A stretch of DNA of 5,964 nt from Candidatus Cloacimonadota bacterium (GTDB taxonomy: Bacteria > Cloacimonadota > Cloacimonadia > Cloacimonadales > Cloacimonadaceae), in NCBI GenBank assembly GCA_017995495.1, contig JAGOIS010000097.1, positions 1-5,964 on the forward strand. Reading direction: 5' to 3'. Made by a program: the position numbers and the translations under genes. Each line of letters begins with the position of its first letter. Position 1 is the first letter of the stretch. Positions 1 to 5,964 of this stretch are shown piece after piece. Under the pieces are notes generated by a model. It was not told the origin of the DNA. It saw nothing but the letters and a program-made list of their open reading frames with translations, and ran no database searches.

Positions 1-1316
1 ATATCACCATCATCGAATCCAAAGACCGCAAAAAGCAACCCCAGTTCCGCATTGTCAGTGAAGACGGCACCGCGGTGCAGGTTCCCCTTCCCGCCAGCTT
101 GGTGGTGCGTGTGGAGGATGGCAGCTTCGTGCACACGGGAGACATCCTGGGCCAGACCTCGCGCATGACAATCAAACAGCGCGACATCACCGGCGGCCTG
201 CCCCGGGTTCAGGATCTTTTTGAAGCCCGCGTGCCCAAGGACAAGGCCAAGATATCCGATATCGAGGGTATCGTCACCATCGGCGGACTGAAAAAGACTG
301 GACGCGACATCTTTGTCACCCCGGCCAACGGCATTGTCGCCCCGGTTGACGGCAAAGTGCTGGTGCAATCGGATGAATATGTGAGCCAGGTGGTAATCCT
401 TCCGGAAAAGGCCGTTTATGCCGAAAAAGACGGCAAAGTGACCCTCATCGAGGAAAACAAGGTGAAAAAGGTCTCCGTGGCCAAACGCGGCGCCAAGGAA
501 CCCATGGTTTACGACATCCCCAAGGGCATGCAGATCATCGTGAACGACGACGAGAACGTCAAGGCCGGAGCTCCGCTTTGCGGCAAAGTGATGCCGATCC
601 CGACAATGCAGGAAAGCATTGTGGCCGACGGCGACATGGTCAAGAAAGGCCAGCCCCTCGCGGGCCGGAAATATTCCATCCCTTCAGGAAAACGCATCAT
701 CGTGCACCAAGGCGACCACGTGGAAAGCGGTGACGCCCTTTCCGACGGTCCTTTCGACCCGCACGACATGCTGGTGAAGGGCATCATCGAAGCCCAGCTG
801 ATGATCCTCAACGAAGTGCAGGAGATATACCGCAAACAGGGCGTGAAGATCGACGACAAGCACATCAGCGTGATCATCCGCCAGATGTTCAAGAAAGTGC
901 GCATCACCGACAGCGGCAGCACCTCCTTCCTGGAAGGCGACATCGTGGATAAGATCCAGGTGGAAAAGGAAAACCGCGAGATCATGCAGTTCGACAAAAC
1001 CCCCGCCCAGTTCGAACAACTGCTGCTGGGGATCACCAAAACCTCGCTGCTCACCGACAGCTGGCTCTCCGCAGCTTCCTTCCAGGAAACCACCAAGGTG
1101 CTCACCAAAGCTGCCATCGAGGGCCGCGTAGACCGCCTCGAAGGGCTCAAGGAAAGCATCATCCTCGGCCACCGCATCCCTGTGGGCACCGGCACCAAAA
1201 TCTACAACAGCCAGCTCGAGGAAGCCGTCAACAACGGCGAGACAGTGGCCCAGATCATCGACCGCTTTGCCCATCATAACCTGGATGAGGAAGCGGAGGA
1301 TTTTTACAATTTCTAA
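1..1316 (+). CDS. rpoC: DNA-directed RNA polymerase beta' subunit, C-terminal part (5' truncated)
   Basis: This is the C-terminal 437 codons of the beta' subunit of RNA polymerase; the reading frame is open from base 3 and the true start lies left of the window. Recognisable blocks, in order: a barrel-like segment ending in VEDGSFVHTGDIL, which resembles the end of the trigger-loop insertion SI3 of Gram-negative enzymes; DITGGLPRV.DLFEAR (about 183-230), the C-terminal side of the trigger loop; DGPFDPHDML (about 744-773); VKIDDKHISVIIRQM (about 843-887); SAASFQETTKVLTKAAIEGR (about 1068-1127); and LKESIILGHRIPVGTG (about 1146-1193). These match the beta' C-terminus closely. Between VTPANG and KYSIPSGK there are about 110 extra residues relative to E. 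coli (see findings). The protein ends with a short acidic tail and TAA. rpsL follows after 32 nt, so the two are probably cotranscribed. Confidence 0.97.
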   Translation, partial: ITIIESKDRKKQPQFRIVSEDGTAVQVPLPASLVVRVEDGSFVHTGDILGQTSRMTIKQRDITGGLPRVQDLFEARVPKDKAKISDIEGIVTIGGLKKTGRDIFVTPANGIVAPVDGKVLVQSDEYVSQVVILPEKAVYAEKDGKVTLIEENKVKKVSVAKRGAKEPMVYDIPKGMQIIVNDDENVKAGAPLCGKVMPIPTMQESIVADGDMVKKGQPLAGRKYSIPSGKRIIVHQGDHVESGDALSDGPFDPHDMLVKGIIEAQLMILNEVQEIYRKQGVKIDDKHISVIIRQMFKKVRITDSGSTSFLEGDIVDKIQVEKENREIMQFDKTPAQFEQLLLGITKTSLLTDSWLSAASFQETTKVLTKAAIEGRVDRLEGLKESIILGHRIPVGTGTKIYNSQLEEAVNNGETVAQIIDRFAHHNLDEEAEDFYNF

Positions 1317-1336
1317 ACCAAAGATAATAATACCAT

Positions 1337-1342
1337 GGAGGT
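1337..1342 (+). promoter_or_regulatory. Shine-Dalgarno site fixing the GTG start of rpsL
   Basis: GGAGGT lies 6 nt before GTG at 1349. An ATG at 1335 overlaps the site and is in a different frame, so GTG is the only start that gives the conserved S12 N-terminus ([10 protein letters not shown]). Confidence 0.85.
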
Positions 1343-1348
1343 AAATCA

Positions 1349-1729
<381 letters not shown>

Positions 1730-1731
1730 AC

Positions 1732-1737
1732 GGAGGA
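1732..1737 (+). promoter_or_regulatory. Shine-Dalgarno site of rpsG
   Basis: GGAGGA starts 3 nt after the rpsL stop codon and 7 nt separate it from the rpsG ATG at 1745. The whole rpsL-rpsG gap is 15 nt, so translation of the two genes is probably linked. Confidence 0.8.
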
Positions 1738-1744
1738 ATGAGCC

Positions 1745-2215
1745 ATGCCAAGAAAGAAAAAAGCCGTCGTCCGTGAGGTTCTTCCGGATCCCAAATACAA
1801 CGATGTGGTGGTTTCCAAATTCATGAACTGCCTGATGAAAAAAGGCAAGAAAAGCATCGCCGAAAAGATCGTTTACGGAGCTTTCGACATCATCGCGGAA
1901 AAGACCAAACAACCCCCGCTGGAAGTGTTCAAATCAGCTCTGGAGAATGTTCGCCCGATGGTGAAGGTCGTGTCCCGCCGTGTGGGTGGATCGACCTATC
2001 AGATCCCCACCGAAGTGAACGAGAAAGACGGACGCGCACTGGCGTTCCGCTGGTTGATCAGCTATTCCCGGGCCCGCAGCGAAAAGACCATGATTGAACG
2101 GCTGGCCGCGGAGCTCATCGCCGCTTTCAAGAAGGAAGGCTCTTCCATCAAGAAGCGCGAGGACACCCACAAGATGGCGGAAGCCAACAGGGCCTTTGCC
2201 CATCTGAGATACTGA
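1745..2215 (+). CDS. rpsG: 30S ribosomal protein S7
   Basis: S7 is the primary 16S rRNA-binding protein that nucleates assembly of the 30S head and lies near the E site. The product is 156 residues, the standard bacterial length. It starts MPRKKK, with the basic N-terminal arm, and contains [20 protein letters not shown] (15-34), the beta-hairpin region [20 protein letters not shown] (69-88), [19 protein letters not shown] and the C-terminal signature [18 protein letters not shown] at 1745 is chosen because it gives the conserved N-terminus and has GGAGGA 7 nt upstream. The 15-nt gap to rpsL is too short for the long S7-binding intercistronic hairpin used for feedback control in E. coli, so that mode of regulation is unlikely here. 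A strong terminator follows within 31 nt, so rpsG appears to end the operon; fusA is not next. Confidence 0.98.
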   Translation: MPRKKKAVVREVLPDPKYNDVVVSKFMNCLMKKGKKSIAEKIVYGAFDIIAEKTKQPPLEVFKSALENVRPMVKVVSRRVGGSTYQIPTEVNEKDGRALAFRWLISYSRARSEKTMIERLAAELIAAFKKEGSSIKKREDTHKMAEANRAFAHLRY

Positions 2216-2245
2216 TCGAAACGACCAAGTTAACGTAAAGCAACC

Positions 2246-2271
2246 AGGCGGGATTTCATTCCCGCTTTTTT
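2246..2271 (+). terminator. Rho-independent terminator after rpsG
   Basis: A perfect GCGGGA/TCCCGC stem (2248-2253 with 2260-2265), extendable by a G-T and an A-T pair, closes a 6-nt loop (TTTCAT) and runs into six T residues (2266-2271). It lies about 30 nt after the rpsG stop and marks the end of the rpoC-rpsL-rpsG transcript. Confidence 0.92.
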
Positions 2272-2310
2272 CTGCCCTGGGCCAAAAAACGCTCTGTCTG
2301 GTTGGCAAAT

Positions 2311-2319
2311 TGCTATATA
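2311..2319 (+). promoter_or_regulatory. Possible extended -10 promoter for the secreted protease
   Basis: TGCTATATA resembles an extended -10 element (TGnTATAAT) and lies between the upstream terminator and the protease start. The -35 region at normal spacing (about 2291-2297) is poor. The predicted start of transcription, about 2326, would leave a leader of only about 11 nt, just enough to include the ribosome binding site. This is inferred from E. coli-type consensus; the promoter rules of this organism are unknown. Confidence 0.3.
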
Positions 2320-2327
2320 AAGGGCGT

Positions 2328-2333
2328 GGAGGA
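2328..2333 (+). promoter_or_regulatory. Shine-Dalgarno site choosing ATG 2337 for the protease
   Basis: GGAGGA lies just before ATG at 2337 (GGAGG is 4 nt from it). The in-frame TTG at 2310, nine codons upstream, has no such site and would add residues ahead of an otherwise complete signal peptide. Confidence 0.75.
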
Positions 2334-2336
2334 AAG

Positions 2337-4619
2337 ATGAATGCAAATATACGCATATGCAAAATAGCGCTGCTCAGCCTGGTGCTCGGCTTGCTGGCAT
2401 GGCCCGCGTTCGCGGGATTCGTTCAGCCTGCTGTGGCCTCCAGCGCTGCGCATAGCTGGCTGGCCCAGGTGCAATCGGCCAAGTCCGGACCCGGCTGGGT
2501 GGATGAGCTGCTGGCCTATCAAAGCGGGGTTTTTGGCCCCGCCGCCCCCAGTTACGCGAATGAATCAAATGCCTTGCCCAGCCTGTATCTGGCAAAGTTT
2601 TCAAACGGCGGCTTCGTTTTGGTTTCCGCCGATGACAACGCGACTCCGGTGCTGGCCTGGTCAGACGGCTCGAACTCCAACGTCCGGGATTTTCCGCCGG
2701 CATTTCTGGCCTGGGTTGGAGACTATTCCTCGCGGATGACCAAACTGGTCGAGGCCGGGGTGGATGTGCCTGAAAGCCGTCAACTTTGGCAGAGCCTGCT
2801 GGCGGGTGAGGCGAGGCCCTTCGCCGCGCTGGATCGCGCCATGGATCCCCTGATATCCACAAACTGGGATCAAGGCTGGCCCTACAACGAACTCTGTCCC
2901 CTGGACGCTGCTGGTCCCGGCGGACGGGTTTACGCGGGTTGCGTGGCCACCGCCATGGGTATGGTGATGAAATATTGGAACCATCCGCAGACAGGCGTGG
3001 GCAGCAACACCTATTATCACCCCGTCTATGGCTTCCTGAGCGCCGATTTTGGCGCCACCACCTATCTCTGGGACGAAATGCCAAACTCCGTGGGATCCTC
3101 AAACATTCCCGTGGCCACCCTGCTCTATCACTGCGGCGTGGCGGTGGAGATGGATTACGCGGTTGACGGCTCGGGGGCGAGCAGCAACTACGCTGCCTCA
3201 GCCATGGCAAACAATTTCCGCTATCCCGATGCCAGCATCCAACATCTGGATGAATTCAGTTCGATCGACGACTGGCACACTCTGCTGCGCGCTCAGCTAG
3301 ACAACGGCAGCCCAGTGTATTACAGCGGTTTTGGCAGCGGCGGCCACGCCTTTGTGGTGGATGGATATCAGGACGACGGCTATTATCATTTCAATTTTGG
3401 CTGGAGCGGATCCTACAACGGCAATTACCTGATTGGCGCCATCAACCCCGGCGGCAGCGATTTCAGCTATGGCAATTCAGCGATCGTCAACACCATACCG
3501 GAAAACTACAGCATCGCCAACACCCGCGTCAAGATCGAATCGGTGGGAGGGGAGACAGCCGGAAACAACTTCACTCTGACTGTCATCACAAATCCCATCC
3601 TCGGTTCCTGGAACGTGGACCACTACGAGTTCACCCTCTTTTACGACCACACCAACATCGAGTATATCTCCTCCTCAACCGCCAACAGCATTTCTGACAA
3701 GGGTAACTTCACAGTCACCGAACCAGAGCCCGGAAACCTGATGGTAAGCTGGGATGGGACGTCTCCGCTGGTCGGGGGAGGCCTGCTGGCTTCCTTCACT
3801 TTTCTGCCCAGGGACGCGGGTGAGTACTATTTCGATATTCTGGACATGAAACTCAATTCCGATCCCGTAACCAACACCCAGTATCTGATGGTGGAGGTGG
3901 AAGCTCCGGTTGCCACCTTGGCCGAGAGCCAGATCAGCCTCACCAATGTGATGCACCTTGCCTATCAGAGCACCGGCGTCACGGACCTGCGCACCACCTA
4001 TCTGTTGCCCTCTTGGAATGTCACCCATTACCAGTTTGACATCAATTTTGATCCTGCCAAGCTGGAATTCGTGGGTGTACAAACTGAGGGCAGCCTCAGC
4101 GCGGGTTTGGAACCCAGCGCGGCTGTGAATACACCCGGAGTCCTGTCCGTCAGTTGTGACGCCGAATCCGCGATAATCGGCGCGGACACGCTGCTCAGGA
4201 TCGGCTTCAAAGCTATTGGCAACGGGCCCCAGCTGACAGTGACCCAGATCTCCACTGCCAACTTCTATTTCAACAGCACCCAAGTCACCGCGCTGGGTTC
4301 GGCCAACTTCATTCTCTCGCCCTACACTTCGGCCACCGGTGATGATCTGGGCACCCCGCCGCCCGTCCTGACGGTGTATCCCAACCCAGCAACCGCTTCT
4401 GCCAGGATCAACTTTTCAGGCAAGGCCGGCTCCGATACGGAACTGAAGGTTTACAACCTCAAGGGACAGCTCATTGACTCCATCTCTGTGAAATCAGGCA
4501 CCGAACACGTTTGGGACCTGTCGGACAGCTCCGGAAACCGGCTACCGGCAGGGATCTACCTGATGGCCTGGAAACAGGGGACTGCCTCGGGAACGATGAG
4601 GTTCCTGGTTTTACCTTGA
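2337..4619 (+). CDS. Secreted C10-family (streptopain-like) cysteine protease with cohesin-like repeats and C-terminal sorting domain
   Basis: The 760-residue protein starts at ATG 2337 with a signal peptide (hydrophobic 10-22, likely cut after AFA at 26). Residues about 27-165 resemble the inhibitory propeptide of C10 peptidases (YLAKFSNGGFVLVSADDN). The catalytic domain, about 166-395, matches streptopain SpeB in order: oxyanion Gln179 in NWDQGWPYN, nucleophile Cys202 in GCVATAMGMVMKYW, VEMDYAVDGSGASSN, His337 in GGHAFVVDGY, and Asn353 in YHFNFGWSG. SpeB has Trp after this Asn; here it is Phe354. Two beta-rich, cohesin-like repeats follow (about 398-523 and 525-662), sharing SWNV.HY.F. Residues about 676-760 (VYPNPATASARINF...GNRLPAGIYLMAW) form an Ig-like tail of the type IX sorting (Por secretion) or FlgD type. 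I infer a zymogen, exported and probably surface-anchored or released, that degrades extracellular protein. Terminators on both sides suggest a single-gene unit. The protease assignment is firm; the exact secretion route is not. Confidence 0.93.
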   Translation: MNANIRICKIALLSLVLGLLAWPAFAGFVQPAVASSAAHSWLAQVQSAKSGPGWVDELLAYQSGVFGPAAPSYANESNALPSLYLAKFSNGGFVLVSADDNATPVLAWSDGSNSNVRDFPPAFLAWVGDYSSRMTKLVEAGVDVPESRQLWQSLLAGEARPFAALDRAMDPLISTNWDQGWPYNELCPLDAAGPGGRVYAGCVATAMGMVMKYWNHPQTGVGSNTYYHPVYGFLSADFGATTYLWDEMPNSVGSSNIPVATLLYHCGVAVEMDYAVDGSGASSNYAASAMANNFRYPDASIQHLDEFSSIDDWHTLLRAQLDNGSPVYYSGFGSGGHAFVVDGYQDDGYYHFNFGWSGSYNGNYLIGAINPGGSDFSYGNSAIVNTIPENYSIANTRVKIESVGGETAGNNFTLTVITNPILGSWNVDHYEFTLFYDHTNIEYISSSTANSISDKGNFTVTEPEPGNLMVSWDGTSPLVGGGLLASFTFLPRDAGEYYFDILDMKLNSDPVTNTQYLMVEVEAPVATLAESQISLTNVMHLAYQSTGVTDLRTTYLLPSWNVTHYQFDINFDPAKLEFVGVQTEGSLSAGLEPSAAVNTPGVLSVSCDAESAIIGADTLLRIGFKAIGNGPQLTVTQISTANFYFNSTQVTALGSANFILSPYTSATGDDLGTPPPVLTVYPNPATASARINFSGKAGSDTELKVYNLKGQLIDSISVKSGTEHVWDLSDSSGNRLPAGIYLMAWKQGTASGTMRFLVLP

Positions 4620-4672
4620 TAAGCTGACCCGATGTAACTGAATGAATTAACCCAAATTCAAAGACCATGATT

Positions 4673-4704
4673 ACAAAGGCGGTGGCTGCGGCTGCCGCCT
4701 TTGT
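4673..4704 (+). terminator. Terminator hairpin after the protease gene
   Basis: A 14-bp stem (4673-4686 with 4691-4704) closes a TGCG tetraloop. ACAAAGGCGG pairs perfectly with CCGCCTTTGT, and the inner part TGGC/GCTG includes two G-T wobbles. The 3' arm ends in TTTGT and runs into TTCATTCTGTT, giving a broken T-rich tract. The A-rich 5' flank means it could also work for leftward transcription, but no leftward gene is present. It lies 53 nt after the stop codon. Confidence 0.75.
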
Positions 4705-4770
4705 TCATTCTGTTCCGGCCAGCCCTGGCGGCATGCTTCATCAGCTTTTTTGCCTCATGCTGCCTGTCAA

Positions 4771-4782
4771 TGACCCGGGTCA
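4771..4782. repeat. Perfect 12-bp palindrome, possible operator
   Basis: TGACCCGGGTCA is its own reverse complement with no spacer. It is about 230 bp upstream of the butyrate kinase start and about 70 bp beyond the protease terminator. The symmetry would suit a dimeric DNA-binding protein, but nothing in the window names one and chance cannot be excluded. Confidence 0.4.
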
Positions 4783-4799
4783 GGCTAGAGATCTTGTGG

Positions 4800-4819
4800 T
4801 TGAGCCATCTTGAGCCATC
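4800..4819 (+). repeat. 10-bp tandem direct duplication
   Basis: TTGAGCCATC occurs twice head to tail (4800-4809 and 4810-4819). It looks like a simple slippage duplication in non-coding DNA; no function is evident. Confidence 0.85.
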
Positions 4820-4854
4820 TCCACCCAAATCAGCAAACCCGCTTCGCCCCGATT

Positions 4855-4925
4855 ATCAATACGGAATAAATACGGAATCAATACGGATGAAATCCGTATT
4901 GATTCCGTATTTATTCCGTATTGAT
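4855..4925. repeat. Perfect 34-bp inverted repeat built from 11-bp units
   Basis: The left arm (4855-4888) is the exact reverse complement of the right arm (4892-4925), separated by only 3 nt (GAA). Each arm is itself iterated: CAATACGGAAT (4857-4867), AAATACGGAAT (4868-4878) and CAATACGGATG (4879-4889, its last base in the spacer), mirrored on the other side. This gives six copies of AATACGGA, three per strand, at an 11-bp period close to one DNA turn. As RNA it would form a very stable hairpin. There is no T-tract after it, so it is not a standard terminator. It may be a dispersed palindromic element, an operator array or an RNA-processing stem; the sequence alone does not decide. Confidence 0.95.
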
Positions 4926-5000
4926 CGCGGGAGGGAAGAGGAAAAGATTGACAAAAGGAGCGTGGCCGGAGAGCTTGCAAAGAGATAATAAACTCAGGAC

Positions 5001-5006
5001 AGGAGG
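5001..5006 (+). promoter_or_regulatory. Shine-Dalgarno site of butyrate kinase
   Basis: A perfect AGGAGG lies 4 nt before ATG 5011. The same short spacing is seen at the protease gene, whereas the two ribosomal protein genes have longer spacers. Confidence 0.85.
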
Positions 5007-5010
5007 ATAA

Positions 5011-5964
5011 ATGTCCCAGCTAATTCTTGCCATCAACCCTGGCTCCACATCCACCAAGATCGCCGTTTACGACGGCGACCAACCGGTTTTTGAAAAAACG
5101 CTGCGCCACGCTGCGGCGGAGCTTGAGCCCTATCCCAACATCATCGACCAATATGATTTTCGCAAGAAGCTGGTGCTGGAGGCGATGCGGGAAAACCAGG
5201 TGGCACCGCAGTCCCTGGCCGCGGTGGTGGGGCGCGGGGGTCTGGTGAAACCCGTTCCCGGCGGCACTTTCAAGATCAACGAGGCCATGAAGAACGACCT
5301 GCGTGACCCCTCTCTCTGGGGCCGCACCCACGCTTCCGCCCTGGGCGCCTTCATCGCCGACGCCATCGCCCGGGAGTTTAACATTCCGGGCTTCATCGTG
5401 GACCCTGTGGTGGTTGACGAATTTGAAGATCTGGCGCGCGTTTCGGGGATCCCGGAGATCGAGCGCAAATCCTTGCTGCACGCGCTGAACATCCGCTACA
5501 TCGCCCGGCTGATGGCTGAGGAACTGGGCAAAAAGCTGGAGGAGGCCAATCTGATCGGAGTGCACATGGGCGGCGGGATCTCCGTGGCCGCCATCAAAAA
5601 CGGCCGGGTGGTGGATGTGAACAACGCGCTGCTGGGCATGGGGCCCTTTTCTCCGCAGCGGGCCGGGGCGCTGCCCATCGGCGACTTGCTGGAACTGGCT
5701 TACAGCGGCAAATACACGCATCCGCAGCTGGTGAAATACCTCACCAAAACCGCGGGCTTCATGGCCTATCTGGGCACGGACAGCGGTATCGAAGTGAACC
5801 AGCGGATCGAGGCTGGCGACGCCAAAGCGAAGCTGATCACCGAGGCGATGTGCTATCAGGTGGCCAAGGAAGTGGGAGCCTGCGCGACAGTTTTGCAGGG
5901 CAAGGTGGACGCCATCTACATGCGCGGGGGCTTGGTCTATAACGACTTCATCGTGGAGCAGATC
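5011..5964 (+). CDS. buk: Butyrate kinase (3' truncated)
   Basis: Butyrate kinase (acetate kinase family, ASKHA fold, cytoplasmic) interconverts butyryl phosphate + ADP and butyrate + ATP, the energy-yielding last step of butyrate fermentation, or the reverse for butyrate uptake. The frame is open for 318 codons to the window edge; family members have about 355, so roughly the last 40 are missing. Motifs: LAINPGSTSTKIAVYD (6-21, phosphate-1 loop), LRHAAAELEPYPNIIDQYDF (31-50), VGRGGLVKP (73-81, Arg75), IVDPVVVDEFEDLARVSGIP (129-148, Asp131 equivalent to the catalytic Asp of acetate kinase), HMGGGISVA (185-193), GPFSPQRAGALPIGDL (211-226) and the adenine-site motif MRGGLVYN (304-311). The start has AGGAGG 4 nt upstream. 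Positions 208, 210, 216 and 305 depart from near-invariant family residues (see findings), so activity is likely but not certain; a related branched-chain acid kinase or a specialised paralogue is possible. Confidence 0.92.
   Translation, partial: MSQLILAINPGSTSTKIAVYDGDQPVFEKTLRHAAAELEPYPNIIDQYDFRKKLVLEAMRENQVAPQSLAAVVGRGGLVKPVPGGTFKINEAMKNDLRDPSLWGRTHASALGAFIADAIAREFNIPGFIVDPVVVDEFEDLARVSGIPEIERKSLLHALNIRYIARLMAEELGKKLEEANLIGVHMGGGISVAAIKNGRVVDVNNALLGMGPFSPQRAGALPIGDLLELAYSGKYTHPQLVKYLTKTAGFMAYLGTDSGIEVNQRIEAGDAKAKLITEAMCYQVAKEVGACATVLQGKVDAIYMRGGLVYNDFIVEQI

Larger units (their letters stand above)
4705..5000. other. Non-coding intergenic region between protease and butyrate kinase
   Basis: I find no convincing gene here. 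The stretch holds a 12-bp palindrome (4771-4782), a 10-bp tandem duplication (4800-4819), a perfect 34-bp inverted repeat (4855-4925) and a purine-rich run (about 4928-4960) leading into the butyrate kinase leader. An open frame of 95 codons across it starts at TTG inside the terminator stem, has no ribosome binding site and reads through the palindrome, so I do not call it. No clear promoter is visible: TTGACA at 4948-4953 has no -10 at normal spacing, and GATAAT at 4984-4989 has no matching -35. Confidence 0.7.

Noticed and set aside
2310..2336. TTG at 2310 as the protease start
   Set aside because: It would lie inside the probable -10 region and has no ribosome binding site; ATG 2337 has GGAGGA upstream and starts a complete signal peptide.
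2374..3210. Long leftward open frame opposite the protease
   Set aside because: It is rich in Arg/Pro/Ser, low in complexity and antisense to a gene with clear family motifs; this is a codon-bias shadow. The same holds for leftward frames opposite rpoC (509-1355), rpsL/rpsG (1346-2362), the protease C-terminus (3675-4283) and the kinase (5020-5721).
2337..4619. Virulence toxin, by similarity to streptococcal SpeB
   Set aside because: C10 proteases are widespread in free-living and gut anaerobes, and nothing in the window points to pathogenicity; a nutritional protease is the simpler reading.
4855..4925. CRISPR array or plasmid-type replication iterons
   Set aside because: The units are 11 bp, contiguous and mirrored with no spacers, and no cas or rep gene is near.
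4701..4988. 95-codon open frame with a hydrophobic beginning in the protease-kinase gap
   Set aside because: It starts at TTG inside the terminator stem, has no ribosome binding site, and its middle is simply the translated palindrome, which reads almost the same in the opposite strand's frame. No family resemblance.
4948..4989. Promoter for the kinase from TTGACA (4948-4953) and GATAAT (4984-4989)
   Set aside because: The elements are 30 bp apart instead of about 17, and neither has a good partner at normal distance. The kinase promoter stays unassigned.

Overview
The window runs from the 3' end of rpoC through rpsL and rpsG (a conserved transcription/translation block), across a strong terminator, into a large secreted multidomain cysteine protease. 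After a second terminator and a repeat-bearing intergenic region, it enters a butyrate kinase gene that runs off the right edge. All five genes are on the + strand and coding density is high.

Likely organism: a Gram-negative anaerobe of the Fibrobacterota-Chlorobiota-Bacteroidota neighbourhood, most likely a Cloacimonadota-type (WWE1) bacterium. This is inference. It rests on a streptopain-type (C10) protease carrying cohesin-like repeats and a C-terminal YPNP...GIYL sorting/FlgD-like domain, on a fermentative butyrate kinase, and on RpoC having what looks like the end of a trigger-loop (SI3-like) insertion but not the late C-terminal insertion I associate with Bacteroidota RpoC.

Layout: 1-1316 rpoC (5' truncated); 1349-1729 rpsL (GTG start); 1745-2215 rpsG; 2246-2271 intrinsic terminator; 2311-2336 probable promoter/RBS; 2337-4619 secreted C10 protease; 4673-4704 terminator hairpin; 4705-5000 non-coding DNA with a 12-bp palindrome, a 10-bp tandem duplication and a perfect 34-bp inverted repeat built of 11-bp units; 5001-5006 RBS; 5011-5964 butyrate kinase (3' truncated).

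How the genes relate: rpoC-rpsL-rpsG are spaced like one operon (32-nt and 15-nt gaps) and end in a terminator, without the fusA/tuf genes that commonly follow. The protease and the kinase look like separate transcription units. Together they fit a protein-degrading, acid-producing fermenter: the protease would act outside the cytoplasm on proteins or peptides, and butyrate kinase would conserve energy as ATP from butyryl phosphate. I see no mobile element, CRISPR array, tRNA or rRNA. The most unexplained signal is the iterated inverted repeat upstream of the kinase. The kinase also has substitutions in motifs that are nearly invariant in the family.
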